Shown piece by piece: positions 1 through 9,985 of a DNA stretch of 64,000 bases. How positions within the stretch are numbered: position 1 is the stretch's first letter; each line of letters begins with the position of its first letter. Source of the DNA: Emmonsiellopsis sp. PD_33 (lineage: Eukaryota > Ascomycota > Eurotiomycetes > Onygenales > Ajellomycetaceae); the NCBI GenBank assembly GCA_032988165.1, contig JANTQF010000190.1:1-64000 (forward strand). Reading direction: 5' to 3'. The position numbers and the translations under genes are program-made. The notes under the pieces are model-generated. The model was not told the DNA's origin. It ran no database searches and saw nothing but the letters and a program-made list of their open reading frames with translations.

Positions 1-157
1 TTGACGGTGTGGGATTGGTGTGGGTAGGGATGTAGAGAGAGGGAGATGGGGGCGGAATGAGGGTGTAGGGAGAGGGAAGAGAGGAGGTGGTATGTGGAAG
101 GGAAGAGGATGGAGTTTAAGTGTGGGAGGATCAGGGAAAGACAAGAAAAGCGGGTTT

Positions 158-187
158 GGGGGGGGGGGGGGTGGGGGGGGGGGGGGG
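158..187 (+). repeat. Poly-G run, 29 G in 30 bases
   Basis: Fourteen G, one T, then fifteen G. Such a run can form a G-quadruplex and is prone to length error in sequencing and assembly. It sits inside a G-rich strand context (1-120). Confidence 0.9.
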
Positions 188-594
188 TGAAAAAGCGAAA
201 CTGGGGGTGGGCAGAGGGCGGAGCAGAGAGCAAAGTGAGGTTGAGTCCAGGTTGAAATATCAAAGTCCGCCTGCCGCTCCCGAGCCTGCTGGCCGTATCG
301 GGTCTAGCGCCGCCCTCGCTTTGCACAGCAGTCACGTGCCCGGTTTTGGTGGTCAAAGCTATCAGATCAATCATCCCTGACTTAAATCTACACCAGCCCG
401 GCATTTAAAGGAAGACTCTAGATCATTCCCCCCGTCATTGTACACCATTGTGTTATTCCCGCCTATGTCTCTATCTGCTTCCATGATCAAGAGCCGTCCA
501 CGATTGCGTTTCAAGGTATGTCCCGGCCGCCCGGATTCCAATATCTCACAGCCACACCTGGCACAGACAACACCCCACACCCAGGGACAATATG

Positions 595-611
595 CCTCCG
601 AGTTTCGGAGG
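595..611. promoter_or_regulatory. Perfect 7-bp inverted repeat, CCG-N5-CGG
   Basis: CCTCCGA (595-601), a 3-base spacer, then TCGGAGG (605-611). The CCG and CGG triplets five bases apart resemble an everted binding site for a Zn(II)2Cys6 fungal transcription factor. Function is inferred only; a stem-loop is the other reading. Confidence 0.35.
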
Positions 612-1008
612 TATTCTAACTTGGCCTTGTCAGCCACCCCCGGAAGGCTTACTCACCATTCGACTTCGACGATCTCGGTGTCTGGCTCTCTGTCCCCCTA
701 TACAGGGGAGGTATGTATTAAGTAAGATTTGACGAGACATGATAAAGACAATTATGATGGGGTATATTCATGGCTGAAATAGAATATTAAAATGCTAGTC
801 ATGTCCCAGTACGTATGTACACGCTTTGCGCAAGTGGTTCTAAAAAATCTATCGCCATGCCCATGCAAAGGAAGGCTTGGGGAAATCGCTATCAAAAAAA
901 CCAACGCGGCTTCAACAAAAAATGTATAGAGGACTCGATGGTCATCGATTAAATGATAATGTCGTCTGGCCGCGTTCTGGTTCAGCGAGCCTAAGGAAAA
1001 ATCAACAG

Positions 1009-4000
1009 TTAGCCAATCCCAGAAGCCGATTTTGTCAGGTTAGAAGTTCCAGGGACGTACTCTTTGACTCGGACGTCTGGAGCAAGGCTAATATCATCCC
1101 GGGAGCCGGGTGTGATGAATATAAATTGGCGGCCAACTGATCGTCTCGCGGCAAGCATCTAGGAGATGCATGTGTTAGAGAAACGTAGAAAGCTAGGAAG
1201 GACACTTGACCATAAGCCAGGGAACTTACCAGCATTTCAATGGACATTCTTCGGTTTACCTGGTCCATAAAAACGTCACTGTAGTGGAATTATAGTCAGA
1301 GCCATGATCGAACTTCTTCAAACAAGGGTTGCCATCACATACAATTCATCCAGACAGCGAATTGGTGAACCCATGGCTTCCCAGAGGGAGAGCAAGAGGC
1401 ATATTTGAGAGAAAGACTTCTCTCCGCCGGAAAGTGTGGTGGCTTTTCTGCCCTTCGCGCTCTCTTTGGTTATGTCCGGTTCGATCTAAAACAGTCAGCT
1501 ACGTGAAACCCCGATCGCCGGTTCAAAGGCGTAGCACAGTACCTGGATATCGAGTAGTTTTTCAGTGTGATCTGTGAGAAGCCGGCCACGGAAACTCCTT
1601 TCACTGAGCAAATACATAAACTGAGATTTAGCTCTTTGGGAGATGTTGGCTCGAAAAACTCCCCAACGGATTCGTCTGGTTTCTACACTACTCTTGAGCC
1701 TCTAGATATTCCGGTGATTAGCGGCCAGCTTCGACAGAATGTGTGAAAAAGTCAAGCAGCATGAGGCTTGGGGGGTGTTTACCTGGGCAGTCCTTTCGAG
1801 CTCACGCATTTGGGCGCAACACGCTTCGTATCTCTGCTCTGCTTCAGCAGCGGCGGCAGCAATCTCGTCCCGAGAAGCCCCCATTCTAACTGAGTGTTAA
1901 TCAAGATTGAACAAATCACAAAAGGGACAAAGAAGAAAGGCTACATACTGCTGTCTGTGCATATCGGCCTCTCTCTGGAACTTTGCATATTTCTTATCGA
2001 GGCTGCTCGCTGTCTCACCTCTATCTATGGGTACTCGCGCGGAGACGGTACTCGCAAGCGTAACAAACTGGTCGACGTTATCGGCATAAGTCTGGCGACT
2101 CTCCACTAACTTGGCTTTGTCCTCGATTGCGGTTTCATGCCGAGCGATCATTGCGTTTTTCTCACTTAGAGCTTTACTTCGCTTTTCCGAGGCTTTAGTG
2201 GCTTTTCGTTCGCATTCTAGAACTTTTTCTTCGCGCGAGGCAAGTTCCTTGCTGACATCGCGAGCTTCTCGTTTGATGACCTTTAGCTTCTGCACAAAAT
2301 CATCGAACACAATGACTCCATTTTCATATGACGATTCGTGGGTCCGTCTCTCTGCTTCCGCTTCTTCGAGGGCTTCCTTTAGCGCATCTAATCGGCCATC
2401 TTGCACGCTATCTCGATTAATGGCGTCTCTAAGTTCTTCGACAAGATCTTCCGCTCTTTGTGATTCAATCTGTAGATTGTCCTCTTGTCGTTTATGTCGA
2501 GTAAGGGCTTGCCTGCATTTCTCAAAGTGCGTACGGGCAGTTCGTTGTTGGGTTTCCAGGTCATGGAGGACTTGCTTCAAGTTATTAACCGCGTCTTGTT
2601 GCATTCTTCATAAGAACGGTCAGTATCCACGATTTAGTAAAGGGGGGTTTTAAAAGTTCGGTACCTAATCTGAGATTCTATGTCTGTCTTCATTCGTGGT
2701 CGTCCAGTGTATGCTTGAACTGGGGTCTGATTTGGTTCTCCAGCCCGAGTGAACGATAAGTGTATCCCTCTTCGTCTGTCTCGTTGGTCGATACAAAAAC
2801 AACGCTTCACGTTCCTCGGTCTCTCACCATCGAACAATATTTTTGATGCTTCTTCTAAATCTTCAATGAGCAGCACCTGCTCAATGCCGTTGCTTATAAC
2901 CAGCTGTCGGCGGACCAACTCGTTGTCGATCTAGAGACGTTGTCAGCGCTCTGCGTTCAGGAAATAACCCCAGGTAGTTGGAGAAGGGGGGTTTACTTGC
3001 CTCTAAAATGCGCAAAACTGTATCGAAACGGGCGTCAGGTTCGTGACCAGACGTGTCCATGGGGCCTGAATCATTTCCGATGAGGACGGTGCATTCACTA
3101 ATGATGGGAAATTAACCATCCCAGCACCCAACAAGCTAGAATATACAAAATAAATAGGGTCCATAGACTTACCATCCCACACGCCTCATAATGCCAAGTA
3201 GCGTGTCTGAGTCTCTCTTGCTAGTCACCACGAAACTGCTCAAATTATTGCCTAGCGAGCTTTCAAGCACGCCCGACCATTTCGGTTTCAACAGGCGTAC
3301 ATGGTTTCCAATAGGCCCAACTGGTGGCCGCGAGAACCTGTGTTGTTCGTTCTGAATAGCCCTCAGCAGCGTTGGCATCTTTTCGGGGAATCCGGATTGC
3401 TGGTGGCCTTTATCTCGTGTCAAGTTTCGCAGCTGAGTTTCGGCTTGGGCTAGGTCGTCTCTCTGCTTGCTAATCGGGTCGCGTTTTGATGACACTTCCC
3501 GCTCCGCTCGCGAGATATCTTCTTGTATGCGGCCCAGTTCCTGTTGATGAGCACGATACCGATTCGCAGCTTCGTCGGCCTCGGCCTTCTTTTCCTCTAC
3601 TTCTGCCAATCTTCTAGCATGGCTTCCGCCATCCAAGTCAGCAAGTCGCTGGTTTTCTTCGTCGATTTTTTTGCGGGTAGCTTTGATATTGTCTTCAGCG
3701 GTTTTCAAACATTCCCGTATAGTCCGTTGTTGTGCCTAAAGAGGATAAGTATTTGTGAAAATAACACTCCATAGCCAATAGACGTTTTACCCACCTGAAG
3801 ACTGTGTTGCTCATTCGTACCCTCCTCTACCTTTTCTTTGCTCGCCTTCATCACTTCCTCTTGAGCTTCATATTCAGATTTTGCTTGTTGAAGGACTTCT
3901 CCCGCCTCGTTGCATTCACGATCCGTTTGTTGGAAAACTTCTTCGAATTTTCGAACTTCGCCCTCGAGATCCTCGATTCGTGTGTTCATTTTTAGGATCC

Positions 4001-5256
4001 TTTCGTCACATGAATTAAGAATCTATATCTCGAGTTAAAAACCACCTTCAAAATGGTATTTTTGTTTTGGGGGGATAGGGCCAACTGACCCGTTCTTGTT
4101 CCTCAACCTGTACCCACGCCATCTGAGCTCGTAATTTCTCGATCCTTCTCTGTATCGTATCATGCCTCTCAGAGAGCGCAAGGCGGCTTTGAGCTTTATT
4201 TCTTCTCTTCTCCAGCTCTTTCATTTGATCCAAAGTCAGCGACATTTTCGCTTCGCTGTTGTCAATCGACTCTTCGATCAAATGGTAATCCTGGTCAAGC
4301 TGCTCTAGCTGGACACCCTTGATAAAAAATTTGTACTTTTCAGCCGCGCTGGAGGTGCTTAGAAACTGTCGAGCCATGTCTTGTGAAAGCACATTCATCG
4401 GGTTATCGATCTGGAGGGCAAAGTAGTCGGTGATGTTGTCAAGTTCGGATTTCTTGTTCGACACGATTCGGTTGTCGGCGCTCTTGAGTTTGAATCCGCT
4501 CGAGCCGGAACGGGAGAAATGGCGCTCGACTATTATGGAATTTCCATACTCATGGGCAAGATAGGCGCCATCCCCCTGATTCTTGAGGCGGACAATAATG
4601 GTGGCAGAGCTAAAGGATATTGGTTAGCACGTTACAGACCATTTTATCCAAATACGACAAAAGGGAACTCACTCCTTCCCCTCCTTGATAAAATTCTTTA
4701 AACTCTGTCCACGATTTGTAGCAGAGGCCTTACCCCCAAGACACAGGGTGATAGCCGTAAGAATCGCGCTCTTCCCACTGCCATTCTTCCCCACGATAAA
4801 ATTGATCAAGGGACCCAGCTCGACGTAGAAATGCTCGTGGCACATGAAGTTGAAGCAATCCACCCGCTCAATAATCCCACTCTCGGCGGGGGTATTCTCC
4901 ACCGATTTTTCATACTTCTCGCGCACAAGTTGGGTTTGTATTCTCTCGATCGCATCCTCGTCGATCTCGCCATTAAGGTGAGAGTCTTCTCCTTCAGATA
5001 CAGAGCCTGCGCTCAGGGCGGAATAGACGGTGCCTTCATTATCGCTATCTTCTCTAACGGTAGGGACGTTGGAGGTGCGCGCTTTTTTCCTCTAGAACAT
5101 AACCGGATCAGCTTCTATAATAACAGTAAACTGGTGAAGGAGGGCGGGAGGGGTTTGGGGCCAGTCAGTCCCTACCGGACCAAGTTCTGAGCTCAGGATA
5201 GCGCTCGAGGCTTCACCATTGCCATTATCCAGTCGCGCTCGCTTGATAGGAGCCAT
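1009..5256 (-). CDS. smc6: Smc6, Smc5/6 complex ATPase subunit
   Basis: Structural maintenance of chromosomes protein 6, the ATPase partner of Smc5 in nuclear DNA repair, replication-fork and rDNA maintenance. The first exon (5256-5176, ATG) joins in phase to an exon carrying the Walker A motif GKNGSGKS (about 4,790). Long coiled-coil exons follow (about 4,464-3,169 and 2,604-1,900), with the hinge between them. The C-terminal head has the ABC signature LSGGEKSF (about 1,420), then Walker B RCLDEFDVFMD, split by an intron at 1342-1279. The last exon (1158-1009) encodes the conserved GRQFIFITP block and ends in TAA. There are roughly a dozen exons with short GT-AG introns. The order of parts is complete and no disabling lesion was seen. 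Middle exon edges are less certain than the two ends. Confidence 0.95.
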
Positions 5257-5427
5257 CTGCGCGCGCAAGAAATCAAACGAAAGAGGTTGGGCGCGGCGAT
5301 TTGTTAGAGGAATCCGAGCGTAGTTTAGGTACCAAACAAATCAACTGGCCGCTCGGGTAATCCCCCTCGCTCGGGAAATTATTCTGTTCAGAATGCCTGA
5401 GTAGGATCCCTGGATTTCCTGATCCAG

Positions 5428-5438
5428 ACGCGTCGCGT
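5428..5438. promoter_or_regulatory. ACGCGT plus CGCGT, MluI cell-cycle-box-like
   Basis: ACGCGT (5428-5433) is followed directly by a second CGCGT, about 172 bp upstream of the smc6 ATG. ACGCGT is the established MBF (Mbp1/Swi6) site in yeasts, controlling G1/S and DNA repair genes. That it controls smc6 here is inference from position and gene role. Confidence 0.4.
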
Positions 5439-5469
5439 TACTCGGCGGGAGATTAAGCGCCAAAGAGAG

Positions 5470-5477
5470 TCACGTGA
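5470..5477. promoter_or_regulatory. TCACGTGA palindrome (E-box type)
   Basis: A palindromic CACGTG core with T and A flanks, a typical bHLH (Cbf1-like) site, about 215 bp upstream of smc6. Related cores lie at 333-338 and 9174-9179. Confidence 0.35.
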
Positions 5478-5892
5478 TCCCGCTTCACCTAATCATACCC
5501 CTTTCGGTACTAGCGTGCGCAGCCAGGGGGTTTACATGTACTCCTCAGCAATTATGGCCTGTGAACAATTTTTGACTGATTATACAGTTGGGCATGCCAC
5601 TGGCCTATTCAGGCTTGTAGATCATCGGCATAAAGGGGGGGCTCCCCAAGGTCTACAGCGCATAATCTATTAAGCTTCCCCAGCATCACCCCAGCAACAT
5701 ACACGCATGGGAGGTGCATTTAAATCAACTATGACCGGTTTAGATAAGTCAATATCTAGTACAGTAGCTAAAATCCAGCCCCTTCTCAAGACAAGGCAAG
5801 ATATGAGCGGGGCAAGCTAGATTCCTAAAACATTGTCTCATTTCTTTCGGAAGCAGTGTACATAAATAAACAGAAAAACGGGTGCCTATCTA

Positions 5893-7628
5893 CTAGATAG
5901 CGGGCTCCTCAGCAACGTAGTGGAGGTATGCGCCCAAAAGCTTGGTGCCCTCGATATAGTTCCGCTTGTCCAGCTTCTCGTTGATGGAGTGAGCAGCGTC
6001 GGTGGAGCTACCCATTGGCAGCAACAGAACGTTCTTACCGGTGGCTTCCTCGAAGGTCAAGGTGATAGGAATACTACGGTTAAATTGTCAGTATAGTTCT
6101 TCGATTTCATTTGGTTTGATTATCATGATGGATTTTCACGTACCTTCCACCTTCGCGAGTCATATCTGGCTCGACACCAAAGACCTGTTTGACTGCTTTG
6201 CTTGCAGCCTGGAAGTTCCAGTGTTTCGGGCTGGCAACCCACCATTTTCCGTCGTGTTGTGAGAAGCAGTCAACGGTGTTCTTGCTGTTCAACTTGGCGA
6301 ATTCAGCCTTGACGTAGTCAGATACCAATTTGTTGACGGCCTCAGCCTCCATGTTCGGAACTGTTCGGATAGAAAATTTGCCGATGACCTTGGCTGGGAT
6401 GACGGTCTTTGCGCCAGGGGCAGAGTAGGCGCCTTCAATGCCGTGGATAGAGAGAGAAGGATATCTCCACCGCGCCATCAGGGTTTCCTCCTTGGTGGAG
6501 AAGATAGAGGTGGTGCTTCCGAGAGATTCATGGAGATTGTCCATGGAATAGCTGATTCCTCCATACAGGCTCTGCTCCTCCTCGGTCAAGGGCGCAACAA
6601 GATCTTTGATGCCTGGGATCTGAATGTTTCCCTTGGAATCCACTAGCTTGGAGAGAAGGGTGACCAAATCCGTCATAGGTTCATGGGCAGTTCCACCAAA
6701 AACACCGCTGTGAAGATCCTGGCCAGGGCCGGAGACGACGAGCGAATAGTAATTGCATCCGCGGAGCCCGTAGGTCAAGCAAGGCTTTTCGGTACCCAGC
6801 CAGTAGTTATCCGAGATACACACGGCATCGGCATCCTTGAAATATTTCTTGCTCTCCGCCTTGACGAATTCTTCAAGTCCTTGAGAACCGTACTCTTCCA
6901 TGCCCTCGAAGCAGCAGAGGAGGTTGACGGGGAAGTCGACACCAGCCTTCTTATGCGCCTCGATGACGTTCAACCAGCCCATGACGGGGCCCTTGTCATC
7001 GGTGCTGCCGCGGCCATACATTCTTCCCTTGTCGTCAACCGAAAGCGTAAAGGGCTCGGTGTTCCATCCGTCCTCCAACAAGGCAGGCTGGACATCATAA
7101 TGTCCATAGACGAGGATTGTCTTCTTATTTGGGTCATTGCCGTAGCGAGCCAGGACAACAGGAGGGAGCTGCAGATGCTCCTTTCCGTGCTCAGGTCCCA
7201 ATGGGCGCAATTCGACTTCAGCCCCTAGGGATTTGAGCTCTGCACCAAGCCATTCTCCCATCTATATGCAAAAAAATCAACGTCAGAACTCTCAAATTCA
7301 AATTCTAAAGGTTCTACCAGATCGACAGGGTCCAGGAACGATACTTACTCTGACAACCTCCCCTCTGCTATCATCTTGAGCAGAGACGGATGGGATCGCA
7401 ACAGCTTTCCGCAGGCCTGTCCAATATCATCGGATCGATTAGTAAAACCCCTTCGCACGAGCATCCGGTGCTTCCACAAAAGAGCTGAATGAACGAGACA
7501 TACGGTCAATGAAGGCGTCAGTCAGGTTATCAACCCTGGGCAAACATCAGTAAATGTGCTGTGCATAGGAACGGCATCAACCATCCGCCCACTCACTGTT
7601 TAAAGAAGGGCTCTAGCTGGGGTGCCAT
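5893..7628 (-). CDS. dug1: Dug1-type Cys-Gly metallodipeptidase (M20 family)
   Basis: Zinc dipeptidase that cleaves Cys-Gly in glutathione degradation; orthologue of yeast Dug1 and human CNDP2. Exons are 7628-7597, 7535-7504, 7416-7349, 7261-6144 and 6073-5893, and the spliced frame closes exactly at 476 residues, normal for the family. Metal and catalytic residues are visible: the His of YGHYDVQP, the Asp of STDDKGP, the Glu pair of EGMEEYGSQG, the Asp of ISDNYW and the dimer-lid His of DLHSGVFGG. The start at MAPQLEPFF matches the cytosolic form of the family. The frame stays open upstream to an ATG at 7832 that would add an Arg-rich leader (separate entry). A substrate other than Cys-Gly cannot be excluded. 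Confidence 0.95.
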
Positions 7629-7832
7629 TTTTGCGTCGTCGATATTTGCGTAAAAGCTCCGAAAATGAGGTCTGGAAGCGGGAGGGTGGATGCGAAGGGA
7701 GGATCTTTTGGGCCAGAAATGAAAGGCTCGAGATCTTGAGCGAGACGAGGGGACCAGGTGGGCAGCGCGGAGGGTGAGGCCTGAGAGGGATGCAGCGACA
7801 AGGCGAGTGAGGGGTGCTGAGGTGGGGAGCAT
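7629..7832 (-). other. Possible in-frame mitochondrial leader of dug1
   Basis: The dug1 first-exon frame is open upstream to an ATG at 7832 and adds 68 residues rich in Arg, Ser, Ala and Leu, with almost no acidic residues until near the junction. That composition suits a mitochondrial presequence. Whether this ATG is used depends on the transcript start, which cannot be seen here. It may equally be an open 5' UTR. Confidence 0.35.
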
Positions 7833-8258
7833 TGGTGCTTTATTGCCGTGAAGGTTAGATGCGGCACGGCGGGAGAGAACAACAACCTTGGAAACGTTGC
7901 ATCGTATTTTTTCGGTGGTGGATCGCGCCCTTCGCCCAGAACTAATCAATTCCTACGTTCTACGCAACAACGGGGTCAAGCGTTGTCTCTAGCTCTCCGG
8001 GATTGCTAGTTCATGACTTAAAGTGTCCATGGAGTGGTAGTATTGCATTTGGTAGGAGAAAGTAGTAAAGTACATATACACAGCAAAAATACATAGGGAA
8101 GTCTAAAGAGGAAAATAGTACATAATAAGGCCGCTCCATTCAATGACACCCTTCCCTTGCGATATATCCATGTGTCTGTCTCCGGAAGCAAGCAGTGGGC
8201 CAGTAAACCCGCTAGATATCGGCAATCAATATGCCTCCCATAGTTAACCGCCCGCCAA
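7833..8258. other. Intergenic between dug1 and mrpl20
   Basis: Both neighbours are on the minus strand. The stretch holds the dug1 promoter/5' UTR and the mrpl20 3' flank. No gene or repeat stands out. Confidence 0.5.
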
Positions 8259-8867
8259 TTATTGATCTCTCGCCCATAACTCCTTACGAAGTTCCCGGTC
8301 TTCTCTCGCGATCGTTCTCTTCTTGCCCCACCGCGACTTGATGGCTTCGAGCACTTGCAGTTGAATTGCCTTCTTCTCTGGGCCAGCGTCGCAGGCCTGC
8401 ATTACGAAATGGGGATTGCAATTGAAGTGTTTGGCCAGTGCCCGTCTGCTCCATTTCATAGGATCTTCTAGCCGTAGCCGCCGCATCTCCGCGATCTCCT
8501 TTGCGGACAATATCCGCTTTTCCTCTTGTTTCTTCTGTATGACGAGAGGGAGTCGTTGTGGTTTTGGGGATGCTCCAGCCGGGGATTCGGCACGCAGTTT
8601 CCGCCGGATATCGTTTGTGGGCAAGAATATGGTTGGCGTATGGTACACCGAGGGGGCACTGGATGGAGGATTGTAGATGATATGGTCCGGTGTGTTTTCA
8701 GGGGGCGGGCTGAATGAGGCATCAGGCTTGACGCGCAGGCGCTGTTTCGTTCGGCGGTAGGATGACTGGTGTCTCCGGCAGACCAGGGCAGCGGACTCTG
8801 ACCATGACGGAAGTAAAAACGGCAAGCTCAGTATGTGGCGCTGCGTAAGGGTGACGGGGGAAGCCAT
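8259..8867 (-). CDS. mrpl20: Mitochondrial large-subunit ribosomal protein Mrpl20 (mL58)
   Basis: Fungal mitochondrial ribosome large-subunit protein. The start chosen at 8867 gives 202 residues; the open frame extends to 9176 but that part has no family character. The N terminus has a short mitochondrial-type leader, followed by a basic RRTKQRLRVKPD segment. The family hallmark is DHIIYNPPSSAPSVYHTP at about residues 62-79, then FLPTNDIRRK. The C-terminal half is a highly charged helical segment with the WSRRALAKHFNC block. There is no intron. The 5' side faces the divergent gene at 9986. Confidence 0.9.
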   Translation of the reverse strand: MASPVTLTQRHILSLPFLLPSWSESAALVCRRHQSSYRRTKQRLRVKPDASFSPPPENTPDHIIYNPPSSAPSVYHTPTIFLPTNDIRRKLRAESPAGASPKPQRLPLVIQKKQEEKRILSAKEIAEMRRLRLEDPMKWSRRALAKHFNCNPHFVMQACDAGPEKKAIQLQVLEAIKSRWGKKRTIAREDRELRKELWARDQ

Positions 8868-9985
8868 TGAGAGGTAGGGGGGAGATTGGCGATGCTGGCG
8901 AGCAGTCGAAGGTCGGGAGAGAAGGGTTTTGAGACTGGAGATGGGAGACTGGAGACTGAGGGTGGTAGAAGACAAAAGCGGCCAAAGGATGATCAAGAGG
9001 GTCGGAGCATAGCGGTGCCCAGCGCAAGCAGCCTTTGAGTGACAAGAGAGCGCGTCAAAGGAGATGCGGAGCCAATTGAAGGTCGCTGAGCTGGCTTCGA
9101 GAAAAGAAATCGACTCGCAAAAGAGGATGAAAATCACGGAGCAAGGCGCGCTAGGCCCGAAGAGGAAGCTGGTCACGTGCGCGGAAGATGGTTGCTCCGG
9201 GCTCCGGGGCTGTCACGATAGATTACAATAGATTACACATAGATTACGCGGAGAACAAGACATTCCCCTGATTCAGATACAGCAAGCCAAAGAATAGACT
9301 ATCCAGTAGTAGATCACCGCTGCTATCTGCTAGCATGCAGAGAACCGCTCTGCCCAGTGGTCGCGTGGCCCACAGACTAGTATCATCCAGGTGTCCAGAC
9401 ACAGCGTCTGCTGTGGGTGATGTCAGCGCTGCGCCGATGTCATAGATGTGAAAATACCGTACTGGTATTGGCGTATCGTCCCGTTCTCGCCGTCTCCAGC
9501 TTCATCTTCTCGACATCTTCGTCTGGCTTCAAGGGATGCTGGCTCTCCGCTCTCCTCTCTCCTCGATCCCCCCCTCTGCACCCCTCTGTCGAAATACTTA
9601 CACCTACCATGTCCCTCCTGTTGTGTTGTATATTCCCCTCCAGCTGTCCTTGTTCCTGAGAAGTGTCTCACCAAGCCGAAACTAAGAACGCCGCCCCAAC
9701 AACGCCTTTTATCAAGCGACGAGTGTATCTTCCCAATTCTGCAAATCCTATCTCTCTACCCGTCGATACATTCGGTATTATCCGCGTCGGCCTGCGCATC
9801 TCTATTACCTGCAGCCTCCAGGACCTCACCGTCTCGCCTATATCTACCGCAGAAGTGGGGGAGAACCGGGCCTGAGTTACCTTCTATCCAGGCCCTCAAT
9901 CCAAGACATCTGTTCTCCCTGCCTTGCGCAGCCTCTAGGTGTTGATTACTCGTACAAATCGACCTTCCTCGGCTTCCACCTAGCT
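8868..9985. other. Divergent promoter region, mrpl20 and the gene at 9986
   Basis: About 1.1 kb with no supported gene. It contains a CACGTG core (9174-9179), three TAGATTAC repeats (9219-9247) and C/T-rich tracts (about 9540-9680) typical of fungal 5' leaders upstream of the + strand gene. Confidence 0.5.
9219..9247 (+). repeat. Three TAGATTAC copies at 10-11 bp spacing
   Basis: Identical octamers start at 9219, 9229 and 9240, about one helical turn apart, in the divergent promoter upstream of mrpl20. The arrangement suggests a cluster of protein binding sites. The binding factor is unknown. Confidence 0.6.

Larger units (their letters stand above)
1..1008. other. Intergenic, downstream of smc6; no gene supported
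   Basis: No convincing coding region was found on either strand. The first 120 bases are strongly purine-rich on the + strand, so pyrimidine-rich on the - strand, which is common in fungal promoters; a minus-strand gene may lie just left of the window. The stretch also holds a poly-G run, one CACGTG box (333-338) and a small inverted repeat at 595-611, listed separately. Confidence 0.5.
5257..5892. other. Intergenic: smc6 promoter and dug1 3' region
   Basis: No gene seen. The half next to smc6 carries MluI-type (5428-5438) and CACGTG (5471-5476) motifs; the rest is the 3' flank of dug1. Confidence 0.6.

Noticed and set aside
371..725. Overlapping frames at 371-637 (-) and 438-725 (+)
   Set aside because: Mutually overlapping, no domains, no splice context; treated as intergenic.
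8868..9176. N-terminal extension of mrpl20 to 9176
   Set aside because: The extra residues do not resemble a presequence better than the start at 8867 and would push the transcript into the divergent promoter.
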